Below, piece after piece: positions 1 through 5,945 of a stretch of 7,115 nucleotides of DNA. The notes under the pieces were generated by a model that saw nothing but the letters and a program-made list of their open reading frames with translations, did not search any database and had not been told where the DNA came from. Position 1 is the first letter of the stretch. Every line of letters starts with the position of its first letter. The DNA is from Candidatus Omnitrophota bacterium (GTDB lineage Bacteria > Omnitrophota > Gorgyraeia > Gygaellales > Profunditerraquicolaceae), in assembly GCA_028713875.1 (NCBI GenBank), contig JAQTNM010000079.1, positions 1 to 7,115 of the forward strand. Reading direction: 5' to 3'. The translations under genes and the position numbers were made by a program.

Positions 1-148
1 TACTGAGCATTTTCACTGGTATTTGAGCATTATCCCGCGTGTAAGCAAGGTCGCGGGGTTTGAGCTGGGTTCAGGTATCTTCATCAATGCCTCTTCGCCC
101 GAAGAGGGCGCAGAATTCCTGCGCGGAATTACACTGCCTGATAAATAA
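1..148 (+). CDS. galT: Galactose-1-phosphate uridylyltransferase, C-terminal end (partial)
   Basis: The reading frame is open from base 2 to the TAA at 146-148, giving the last 48 residues of a protein whose start lies outside the window. The visible tail contains FHWYLSIIPR, then KVAGFELGSG, then a SPEEGAEFLR segment. This order (HWxxxIxPR, AGFE-GxG, PEEAAExLR) is characteristic of the C-terminus of the GalT family in many bacteria. GalT exchanges UMP between UDP-glucose and galactose-1-phosphate in the Leloir pathway, in the cytoplasm. The catalytic His-Pro-His motif lies upstream and cannot be checked. One detail: relatives usually read HWH where this one reads HWY (bases 14-22). Only 17 bases separate its stop from the next start codon, so the two genes probably share a transcript. 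A related HIT-type nucleotidyltransferase is the main alternative. Confidence 0.8.
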   Translation, partial: TEHFHWYLSIIPRVSKVAGFELGSGIFINASSPEEGAEFLRGITLPDK

Positions 149-153
149 AAAAA

Positions 154-160
154 AGAGGTG
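154..160 (+). promoter_or_regulatory. Shine-Dalgarno sequence that fixes the P-type ATPase start
   Basis: AGAGGTG at 154-160 is purine-rich and ends 5 bases before the ATG at 166. An in-frame GTG at 160 would lengthen the protein by two residues, but it overlaps this ribosome binding site, so ATG 166 is the better start. Confidence 0.65.
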
Positions 161-165
161 TGATT

Positions 166-2646
166 ATGGTTAAACAAACTGACAGGCCGATAAAGGCCGA
201 ACCGGAATTTGCAAAGCTTTCACTTGATGAGGTCAAGGCTAGGCTCAAAACAAATGAGAATGGGTTGAGCCAGGAAGAAGCCGAAAAGCGGCTCGGAGAA
301 TACGGCCGCAATGAGATATCCGAAAAGAAGACCAACCCCGCCCTGAAGTTCCTGGGGTATTTTTGGGGGCCCATTCCCTGGATGATAGAGATCGCGGCAA
401 TACTTTCTGCGGTTATCCGGCACTGGGAAGATTTCGGGGTGATCTTTGTGATGTTATTGATAAATGCCACTGTGGGGTTCTTCCAGGAATATAAGGCGGA
501 TAATGCCATAGAGCTGTTAAAGAAGAAACTGGCCCTTAAGGCGCGTGCCTTGCGCGACGGTAAATGGGTTATGCTGACAGCCGAAGAATTGGTCCCCGGA
601 GACCTGATACGCGTGCGGCTGGGCGACATTATCCCGGCGGATATCAAGCTTTTTAAAGGGGATTATCTGTTGGTAGACCAGTCTGTCTTGACCGGCGAAT
701 CCCTGCCTGTTGAAAAGCACTCCTCTGATATAGGATATTCCAGTTCTATCGTCAAACAGGGGGAGATGGATGCCATTGTAGTAGGTACCGGTTTGAATAC
801 GTATTTCGGCAAGACCGCCCGTCTTGTTGCCGAGGCCAAAACCCGCAGCCATTTCCAGAAAGCGGTTATTAAAATAGGCGATTACCTTATCATTACTGCC
901 ATCGCATTGGTTGCGCTTATTTTTATGGTATCGCTCTTTCGGCATGAGAAGTTCCTGGAAATACTGCAATTTGCGCTTATTCTGGTCGTGGCTTCTATCC
1001 CTGTGGCATTGCCCGCTGTTTTGACAGTAACCATGGCAGTGGGCGCTTCCATGCTTGCCAGAAAAGAGGCCATTGTAAGCAAACTGGTGGCTATAGAGGA
1101 AATGGCGGGGGTAGATGTGCTATGTTCGGATAAGACAGGCACCATCACTAAAAATGAGCTGAGCATAAAAGAGATCAAGCCTTTTGAGGGTTCAGCGGAT
1201 AGCGATGTTCTGGTTTGGGGCGGATTAGCTTCCCGACAGGAGGATAAAGACCCGATAGACGATACTATAATTGCCAGGATCCGCTCAACAAGCGGGATTG
1301 CGCAGCGCCTCAGCCAATACAAGATCACCTCCTTTAAACCCTTTGACCCGGTTGCAAAGCGCACCGAAGCCAGCGTAGAAGAAAGCGGAGGCAGGAAGTT
1401 CATGGTCACAAAAGGAGCGCCGCAGGTCATCCTTTCTCTCGTAGTCAATAAAGAGCAGATGTCTTCCAGGATAGATAATATCGTCAATGATTTTGCCACT
1501 CGCGGTTACCGCGCGCTGGGCGTAGCCAGGACAGATGATTCCGGGGCCTGGCAGTACGCCGGGCTTTTTGCCATTTACGACCCGCCGCGGGATGATTCAG
1601 CCGAGACTATAAAGATCGCCGAGTCAATGGGCCTGGATGTGAAAATGGTTACCGGAGACCATATTGCCGTAGCTAAAGAGATCGCAAAAGAAGTGGGCCT
1701 GGGAGAAAACATTCAGCCTGCCTCGGCTTTCCTGGATAGACCGGATAAAGAAGCACAGCAGATCATCGAAGGAGCGGACGGCTTTGCGCAGGTGTTCCCT
1801 GAGCATAAGTATAAGATAGTGGAGGAATTGCAGGCAAAGGGCCATATCGTGGGTATGACCGGTGACGGAGTAAATGACGCCCCGGCGCTCAAAAAAGCAG
1901 ACGCAGGTATTGCCGTAGCAGGGGCGACAGACGCGGCAAAATCCGCGGCATCAATTGTCCTGACCAGCCCCGGTCTTTCTGTGATCATTGACGCGATCAA
2001 AGAAAGCCGCAAGATATTCAAGCGCATGAATAGCTATACTATTTACCGCATAGCCGAAACAACCAGGGTTTTATTGTTCATGACCACGGCGATCATCATC
2101 TTTAACTTTTATCCGGTTACCGCTGTCATGATCGTTATCCTGGCAATGCTCAATGATATCCCTATTATGATGATCGCTTATGATAATACTAAGATCTACG
2201 ACCGGCCGGTAAGCTGGAATATGCGCAGGGTCTTAAGCCTGTCTACTGTTTTGGGCGTAGCCGGAGTATTCGCCAGCTTCGGGATGTTCTGGATAGGCCA
2301 GGAGGTATTCCGTCTTGACCGTCAAACCATCCAGACGCTTATTTTTCTGAAATTAGCCGTGGCAGGACACATGACCATTTATCTGGCCAGGACCGGAGAA
2401 GACCCGTTCTGGCGCAGGCCTTACCCCGCCCTTGCCCTGATACTGGCCTGCGAAATAACCCAGGTAGCTGCCACGCTGTTCGCTGTTTACGGCATCTTTA
2501 TGAAGCCGATAGGCTGGAAGTTGGCGCTTTTCGTATGGGGGTATGCTTTTGCTTTCTTTGTCCTGACGGATTTTATAAAAATACGCGCTGACAGGATAAT
2601 GGACCACCTGGGGATAAGATTCCGCCGGGGCACGCAGCTAAACTGA
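166..2646 (+). CDS. P3A-type (plasma-membrane H+-ATPase family) cation-transporting ATPase
   Basis: An 826-residue ion pump of the inner membrane, predicted to export protons using ATP. All P-type landmarks are intact, counting from ATG 166: an N-terminal cation-ATPase domain (about 15-80), the actuator loop TGES at 176-179, PVALP in M4 at 279-283, the phosphorylated aspartate D322 in CSDKTGTIT, KGAP at 416-419 in the nucleotide domain, and MTGDGVNDAP at 564-573. Six C-terminal helices follow. The stretch IEEMAG-VDVLCSDKTG is the P3A signature. Residues matching the proton-path N106, R655 and D684 of plant AHA2 appear as N100 (INATVGF), R634 (M5) and D664 (MLNDIPIM, M6). It lacks the long autoinhibitory C-terminal domain of plant and fungal pumps, ending shortly after M10, as in short archaeal and bacterial members. 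There are no N-terminal metal-binding domains or CPC motif, so it is not a copper/heavy-metal P1B pump. Proton specificity is inferred from homology. Confidence 0.93.
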   Translation: MVKQTDRPIKAEPEFAKLSLDEVKARLKTNENGLSQEEAEKRLGEYGRNEISEKKTNPALKFLGYFWGPIPWMIEIAAILSAVIRHWEDFGVIFVMLLINATVGFFQEYKADNAIELLKKKLALKARALRDGKWVMLTAEELVPGDLIRVRLGDIIPADIKLFKGDYLLVDQSVLTGESLPVEKHSSDIGYSSSIVKQGEMDAIVVGTGLNTYFGKTARLVAEAKTRSHFQKAVIKIGDYLIITAIALVALIFMVSLFRHEKFLEILQFALILVVASIPVALPAVLTVTMAVGASMLARKEAIVSKLVAIEEMAGVDVLCSDKTGTITKNELSIKEIKPFEGSADSDVLVWGGLASRQEDKDPIDDTIIARIRSTSGIAQRLSQYKITSFKPFDPVAKRTEASVEESGGRKFMVTKGAPQVILSLVVNKEQMSSRIDNIVNDFATRGYRALGVARTDDSGAWQYAGLFAIYDPPRDDSAETIKIAESMGLDVKMVTGDHIAVAKEIAKEVGLGENIQPASAFLDRPDKEAQQIIEGADGFAQVFPEHKYKIVEELQAKGHIVGMTGDGVNDAPALKKADAGIAVAGATDAAKSAASIVLTSPGLSVIIDAIKESRKIFKRMNSYTIYRIAETTRVLLFMTTAIIIFNFYPVTAVMIVILAMLNDIPIMMIAYDNTKIYDRPVSWNMRRVLSLSTVLGVAGVFASFGMFWIGQEVFRLDRQTIQTLIFLKLAVAGHMTIYLARTGEDPFWRRPYPALALILACEITQVAATLFAVYGIFMKPIGWKLALFVWGYAFAFFVLTDFIKIRADRIMDHLGIRFRRGTQLN

Positions 2647-2654
2647 CAGGATAA
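2588..2654 (+). repeat. Short direct repeat CTGACAGGATAA (two copies) with partial copies downstream
   Basis: CTGACAGGATAA occurs at 2588-2599, inside the 3' end of the ATPase gene, and again at 2643-2654, spanning its stop codon; the copies start 55 bases apart. A shorter ACAGGATAA lies at 2685-2693 and TAGGATAAT at 2697-2705. The copies are directly readable. Whether they bind a regulator or arose by chance cannot be told here. Confidence 0.45.
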
Positions 2655-2676
2655 CAGGAGCAGCAGAAAAAATAAT

Positions 2677-2705
2677 TTGGGTATACAGGATAAAAATAGG
2701 ATAAT
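2677..2705 (+). promoter_or_regulatory. Weak candidate sigma-70 promoter for the methionine-rich gene
   Basis: In the 96-base gap after the ATPase, TTGGGT (2677-2682) and GATAAT (2700-2705) are 17 bases apart. The -10 matches consensus at five of six positions; the -35 matches only at its first three. The surrounding DNA is A-rich. No terminator separates the ATPase gene from this point, so read-through is equally possible. Confidence 0.35.
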
Positions 2706-2742
2706 GTCCAGAAAGCCATTTTTTAACGAAAGGAGGCAGTAA

Positions 2743-3153
2743 ATGAAAAAGACAATAACTGCGGTATTGGTTATCCTGATGCTGACCGCTCTTTGTTCTT
2801 TTGCGCTGGCGCAGGAGAGCAAGGAAAGCACGATGGGCAAAAGTATGATGCAGGGCCCCGAGACGTCCGGACAGGCGATGATGACGGGCGATAAAAAAAT
2901 GATGGGGCCTTATGCCATGTGTAGGATGATGTGTTCCATGATGGCCGGCAAAGCCATGATAGCTACCGGAGACGGCGGTGTGATAGTATTAATGGGGAAC
3001 AAGCTGTCGAAATATGACAATGACTTGAGCTTAGTTAAGGAAGTAGAAATTAAGATGGATACAGAAGGCATGCAGAAGATGATGGGCGATATGATGGAAA
3101 AATGCCCTATGAAGTCGGCATCAGATGAAAAGGAAACGGCTAAAGCTAATTAA
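2743..3153 (+). CDS. Secreted methionine-rich small protein of unknown function
   Basis: A 136-residue protein with an ideal ribosome site (AAAGGAGG at 2729-2736, 6 bases before ATG). Residues 1-23 form a classical signal peptide: MKK, a hydrophobic core, then ALA before Q24, so it is probably released into the periplasm by signal peptidase I. The mature part of about 113 residues holds 21 methionines, many in MM pairs, densest at 53-67 (including AMCRMMCSMM) and 110-123 (including MQKMMGDMMEKCPM). It has three cysteines (60, 64, 121) after the signal peptide and no histidine. Between these lies a different stretch, 72-104, with GDGGVIVLMGNKLSKYD, resembling a single beta-propeller-like strand repeat; similar small proteins occur in environmental bacteria as hypotheticals. 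Clustered Met and Cys suggest binding of a soft metal such as Cu(I), but this is inference only. It follows the ATPase gene and is closed by a terminator. I do not recognise a named family. Confidence 0.85.
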   Translation: MKKTITAVLVILMLTALCSFALAQESKESTMGKSMMQGPETSGQAMMTGDKKMMGPYAMCRMMCSMMAGKAMIATGDGGVIVLMGNKLSKYDNDLSLVKEVEIKMDTEGMQKMMGDMMEKCPMKSASDEKETAKAN

Positions 3154-3178
3154 TATCGCAGGCCTTTTGATTCTTCAG

Positions 3179-3211
3179 AGCCCGTAACCAAAAGTTACGG
3201 GCTTTTTATTT
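3179..3211 (+). terminator. Rho-independent terminator
   Basis: A perfect 10-base-pair stem (AGCCCGTAAC at 3179-3188 pairing with GTTACGGGCT at 3194-3203) closes a 5-base loop, CAAAA. The 3' arm runs into TTTTT then ATTT. It lies 25 bases after the stop of the methionine-rich gene and separates that unit from the lipid-transport operon. Confidence 0.93.
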
Positions 3212-3228
3212 ATAAAGACCCCGCTTAC

Positions 3229-3276
3229 AAAAAATACAAAAAAACCCTTGATATAGTGAGCCGCCGTTCTTATAAT
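3229..3276 (+). promoter_or_regulatory. Strong sigma-70 promoter of the Mla-like operon, with UP-like A-tracts
   Basis: TTGATA at 3248-3253 (one mismatch to TTGACA) is followed after exactly 17 bases by a perfect TATAAT at 3271-3276. Runs of six and seven adenines at 3229-3234 and 3238-3244 lie just upstream of the -35, where an UP element would contact the RNA polymerase alpha subunits. Transcription would start near 3283, leaving a leader of about 58 bases before the STAS-MlaE gene. The position directly after a terminator supports a new transcription unit starting here. Confidence 0.85.
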
Positions 3277-3282
3277 ACACTT

Positions 3283-3340
3283 ATATATATTAAACTGGCA
3301 GGTTTATGGTTTGTACTCTAAAATTTTCCTAAGACTCTAA
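3283..3340 (+). other. AT-rich 5' leader without a Shine-Dalgarno sequence
   Basis: The predicted untranslated leader is AT-rich and has no AGGAG-like site before the ATG at 3341; the nearest bases read TTTTCCTAAGACTCTAA. An 8-base direct repeat, ACTCTAAA, occurs at 3315-3322 and 3334-3341, the second copy overlapping the start codon. I see no convincing hairpin. Every other complete gene in the window has a recognisable ribosome site, so this leader stands out. Confidence 0.5.
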
Positions 3341-4468
3341 ATGCCCACGGAAAAACTTTCCTTCGATCATTCTACGCCAAAGACCCTGCGCATCAAAGCA
3401 AACGGGGACTGGCATATCTCTTCTGGGATACCTTCCATGAATGACGTTATCCTGCAGCTTGACGCCCATAAAGATACCGCGCAGATTAACATTGATGTTT
3501 CGGCAGTAAGCAAGTGGGACAGCGGGTTCGTCGCTTTTTTATTCCATCTGAGCAGGGAGTGCGGACACAGGAATATCGGCATTGAGACTAAAGGCCTGCC
3601 TGACGGCGCCAAGAAGCTGCTTGCCCTGGCTTTAAAGGTGAACGAGAAAAATATAATACATCCCCGGATGCACCTGACTTTTCTGGGAAAGGTCGGGGAT
3701 AAAGTTTTACAGATAAACGAAAGCACTGTTTCGCTGCTTGGTTTCCTGGGAGAGATAGCGGTCAGTTTCGGACGCCTGATCGCCGGCAAGTCATATTTTC
3801 GCCGCGATGAATTTATGTATATCGTGCAAAGATGCGGCGCCGGCGCCCTGCCCCTTGTCTCTTTGATCAGCGTATTGGTAGGCATAATCCTGGCTTTTAT
3901 CGGAGCCATACAGCTTCAATTATTCGGGGCGCAGATCTTCATTGCCGATATAGTGGGCATTGCCATGGTGCGCGTGATGGGCGCGGTGATGGCCGGGATC
4001 ATTATGTCCGGACGCACAGGCGCATCTTTTGCCGCGGAGCTGGGCATTATGCAGGTAAATGAAGAGATCGATGCGCTCAGGACCTTGGGGGTCTCGCCGG
4101 TTGAATTCCTGGTCATGCCGCGCGTGCTGGCGCTGGTTATAATGATGCCGCTTTTAGCGCTGTACGCGGACTTTATGGGCATATTGGGCGGATTTGCCAT
4201 CAGCGCGGGAGTGCTCGGGCTTAACCCGGTAGAATATTGGCACCACACCCAGTCAGCGGTAAAGCTGAGCAACCTGTGGGTGGGGCTCATACACAGCTTT
4301 ATTTTCGGCATCATTATCGCGGTAGCCGGATGCCTGCGTGGGATCAAGTGCGAAAGAAGCGCTGCTGCGGTAGGAGAGGCGACTACCTCGGCAGTGGTTG
4401 AGGCGATCACCGGCATTGTGATCGCTACGGCAATCATCACCTTTATCTGCCAGGTTCTGGGAGTTTAA
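3341..4468 (+). CDS. mlaE: STAS-MlaE fusion: ABC permease of a lipid-transport (MCE) system
   Basis: A 375-residue inner-membrane protein in two parts. Residues about 14-115 form a STAS domain (the fold of MlaB and SpoIIAA); the usual regulatory Asp-Ser appears as D60-S61 in KWDSGFVAFL. Residues about 130-375 are an MlaE permease with five or so hydrophobic segments and the family hallmark at 224-264: SGRTGASFAAELG, then the coupling-helix EEIDALRTLG, then PRVLAL. In E. coli MlaB is a separate protein that stabilises and regulates the transporter; here it is fused, an arrangement known in other bacteria. Two copies would form the membrane core for the ATPase encoded one base downstream. The ATG at 3341 is preferred because an in-frame TAA sits directly before it and the next ATG would cut into the STAS domain, even though no Shine-Dalgarno site precedes it. 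The transported substrate is probably phospholipid, by homology. Confidence 0.93.
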   Translation: MPTEKLSFDHSTPKTLRIKANGDWHISSGIPSMNDVILQLDAHKDTAQINIDVSAVSKWDSGFVAFLFHLSRECGHRNIGIETKGLPDGAKKLLALALKVNEKNIIHPRMHLTFLGKVGDKVLQINESTVSLLGFLGEIAVSFGRLIAGKSYFRRDEFMYIVQRCGAGALPLVSLISVLVGIILAFIGAIQLQLFGAQIFIADIVGIAMVRVMGAVMAGIIMSGRTGASFAAELGIMQVNEEIDALRTLGVSPVEFLVMPRVLALVIMMPLLALYADFMGILGGFAISAGVLGLNPVEYWHHTQSAVKLSNLWVGLIHSFIFGIIIAVAGCLRGIKCERSAAAVGEATTSAVVEAITGIVIATAIITFICQVLGV

Positions 4469-4469
4469 A

Positions 4470-5243
4470 ATGGATAAAATATTGCAGCCGGTTATAGAAG
4501 TGCGCAACCTTGATCTGGCTTACGATGATTACGTCGTGATGCAGGGGCTTGGCTTCCGCGTCAATAAAGGCGATATCTTTATTATTATGGGCGCCAGCGG
4601 CTGCGGCAAGAGCACCCTGCTTAAAGCCCTTATCGGGCTTAAGGAGCCGGATAAAGGAGAGGTTTTATATGACGGTAAGAGTTTCTGGGGCGCCGGCACG
4701 GAAGAACAAGATATGATGATGAGGCGTTTCGGCGTCCTTTATCAGGGCGGGGCGTTGTGGAGTTCATTTACGCTGGGGGAGAATATCGCCCTGCCCTTGC
4801 AGCTGTATTCAAATTTATCCGCCGCCCAGATCCGGGAAGAGGTGGAATTAAAACTTGCTTTAGTAGGGTTATCCGGATACGCCGAATTTTACCCTTCCGA
4901 AATAAGCGGAGGCATGCGTAAAAGAGCCAGCCTTGCCCGGGCCATCGCCCTTGAGCCGGATATCGTCTTTTTTGACGAGCCCTCGGCCGGGCTTGACCCG
5001 GTAAGCGCGCGGATGCTGGATGACCTGATCCTGCAGATGAGGGACGCGCTGGGGGCGACGGTGGTAGTCGTTACTCACGAGCTTCCCAGTATTTTTGCCA
5101 TAGGGAATAATTCGGTATTTCTAGATGAAGAAAGTAAGAGCATTATCGCATCAGGTAACCCGAAGGACCTGCTAAATAATTCCAATGACCCCAGGGTCAT
5201 CCAATTTTTGACAAGAGGAGAAAGACAAGGAGCCGGCAGATGA
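4470..5243 (+). CDS. mlaF: MlaF-like ABC transporter ATP-binding protein
   Basis: A 257-residue cytoplasmic ATPase that would power the MlaE permease. The complete set of ABC motifs is present: Walker A GASGCGKST at 41-49, Q-loop Gln92 in YQGGALWSS, signature ISGGMRKRASLARA at 145-158, Walker B IVFFDEP at 165-171 with catalytic E170, the D-loop SAGLDP, and switch H203 in VTHEL. SGGM in place of SGGQ, the YQGGALW Q-loop and the DEPSAGLDP run are typical of the MlaF/Ttg2A subgroup rather than of amino-acid or drug exporters. The ATG is one base after the permease stop, and GGGAG at 4459-4463 lies within the end of the permease gene, so translation of the two is likely coupled. About 35 residues after the switch region could contact the STAS domain, as the MlaF tail does with MlaB in E. 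coli; this is inference. Confidence 0.95.
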   Translation: MDKILQPVIEVRNLDLAYDDYVVMQGLGFRVNKGDIFIIMGASGCGKSTLLKALIGLKEPDKGEVLYDGKSFWGAGTEEQDMMMRRFGVLYQGGALWSSFTLGENIALPLQLYSNLSAAQIREEVELKLALVGLSGYAEFYPSEISGGMRKRASLARAIALEPDIVFFDEPSAGLDPVSARMLDDLILQMRDALGATVVVVTHELPSIFAIGNNSVFLDEESKSIIASGNPKDLLNNSNDPRVIQFLTRGERQGAGR

Positions 5244-5944
5244 TCAGGAAAGCGAATAAAACGGTGATTGGCGCGTTCGTAGTAGGGGCAGCGGTTTTAT
5301 TGATGGCAGCGATATTGATTTTTGGCTCTGGGGCGCTTTTTCAGCAGTCGGATAAATACGTTCTTTTCTTTGACGGTTCTGTCAAGGGGCTTTCCGCGGG
5401 TGCGCCGGTGATCTTCAGGGGGGTAAAGATCGGCAGCATCAGCACTATCAGTCTGATCTACGACGAGCAAAGCAAAAGCGTGCTCATCCCTGTGATTATT
5501 GATGTAGAGCTGGCCCGGGTTAAGGGTGTTCCCGATAAACGCGGCTACCCCGATTATAAAATGCTTATCCAGCAGGGCCTGCGGGCGCGCCTGGAGATAC
5601 AGAATTTTATCACCGGACAGCTTATGCTCGCATTTGATTTTTATCCGGACAAACCCGTCAAGATGTACGGCATTATCAAGGACTATCCGGAGCTTCCGGC
5701 GCTGCCCATATCGCCGGATATTTTTGAAGTCATGAACGATATCCCCATAAAGAAAATTTCCGATGATTTGAGTCAGACAGTTTCAGGGATCAACAGGCTG
5801 GTGAATTCGGAAGGCATCTCTGAGTTGCATAAAACGCTTCAGGAGGTGACTATGGCTGCGCGTTCCATGCGTTTGTTGGCCGACTATCTGGAGCAGCATC
5901 CCGAAGCGTTTTTAAAAGGAAAAACCAGGCCTAAAGGAGAATGA
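5240..5944 (+). CDS. mlaD: MlaD-like MCE-domain protein, inner-membrane anchored
   Basis: A 234-residue protein with one N-terminal membrane helix (about 8-32) and a single periplasmic MCE domain (about 39-135). The MCE core is clear: VLFFDGSVKGLSAGAPVIFR followed by GVKIGSISTI, and later ITGQLMLAFDFYP, the part that lines the central pore in known MCE rings. A proline-rich linker (PELPALPISPD, 150-160) leads to a helical tail of about 70 residues. It is longer than E. coli MlaD (183 residues) and shorter than the multi-domain PqiB and LetB, so it should form a single hexameric ring on the MlaE/MlaF complex. The ATG overlaps the ATPase stop as ATGA (5240-5243), with AAGGAG at 5227-5232 as ribosome site. 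The DFYPDKP segment and linker resemble MCE proteins that travel with a PqiC-type lipoprotein, which is exactly what follows. Confidence 0.93.
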   Translation: MIRKANKTVIGAFVVGAAVLLMAAILIFGSGALFQQSDKYVLFFDGSVKGLSAGAPVIFRGVKIGSISTISLIYDEQSKSVLIPVIIDVELARVKGVPDKRGYPDYKMLIQQGLRARLEIQNFITGQLMLAFDFYPDKPVKMYGIIKDYPELPALPISPDIFEVMNDIPIKKISDDLSQTVSGINRLVNSEGISELHKTLQEVTMAARSMRLLADYLEQHPEAFLKGKTRPKGE

Positions 5945-5945
5945 G

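Noticed and set aside
160..165. GTG at 160 as the start of the P-type ATPase
   Set aside because: It overlaps the purine-rich ribosome site at 154-160; ATG 166 has correct spacing.
882..1499. 205-codon open frame on the minus strand
   Set aside because: It lies wholly inside the ATPase gene, has low-complexity Ser/Thr-rich content and no recognisable motif; it is a shadow of the real frame.
166..2646. Copper-exporting (P1B) ATPase, suggested by the methionine-rich neighbour
   Set aside because: There is no CPC/SPC motif in M4 (it has PVALP) and no heavy-metal-binding N-terminal domain; the fold order is P3A.
166..2646. P2-type calcium or sodium pump
   Set aside because: M4 reads PVALP rather than PEGLP, and the segment before the phosphorylated Asp is IEEMAGVDVLCSDKTG, typical of P3A.
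2743..2799. Possible lipoprotein signal at Cys18 of the methionine-rich protein
   Set aside because: The residues before Cys18 are Thr-Ala-Leu, a poor lipobox, whereas ALA before Gln24 fits signal peptidase I well.
3280..3292. TATATATAT stretch as a second -10 or origin-like element
   Set aside because: It falls at the predicted transcript start of the better promoter and has no -35 at the right distance; simple AT richness is enough to explain it.
3836..3847. GGCGCCGGCGCC palindrome
   Set aside because: It encodes Gly-Ala repeats inside the MlaE domain and has no T-tract or regulatory context.
3367..3909. 180-codon open frame on the minus strand, and a similar one at 3916-4440
   Set aside because: Both are antisense to the STAS-MlaE gene, whose protein is clearly homologous along its length; no family resemblance or ribosome site.
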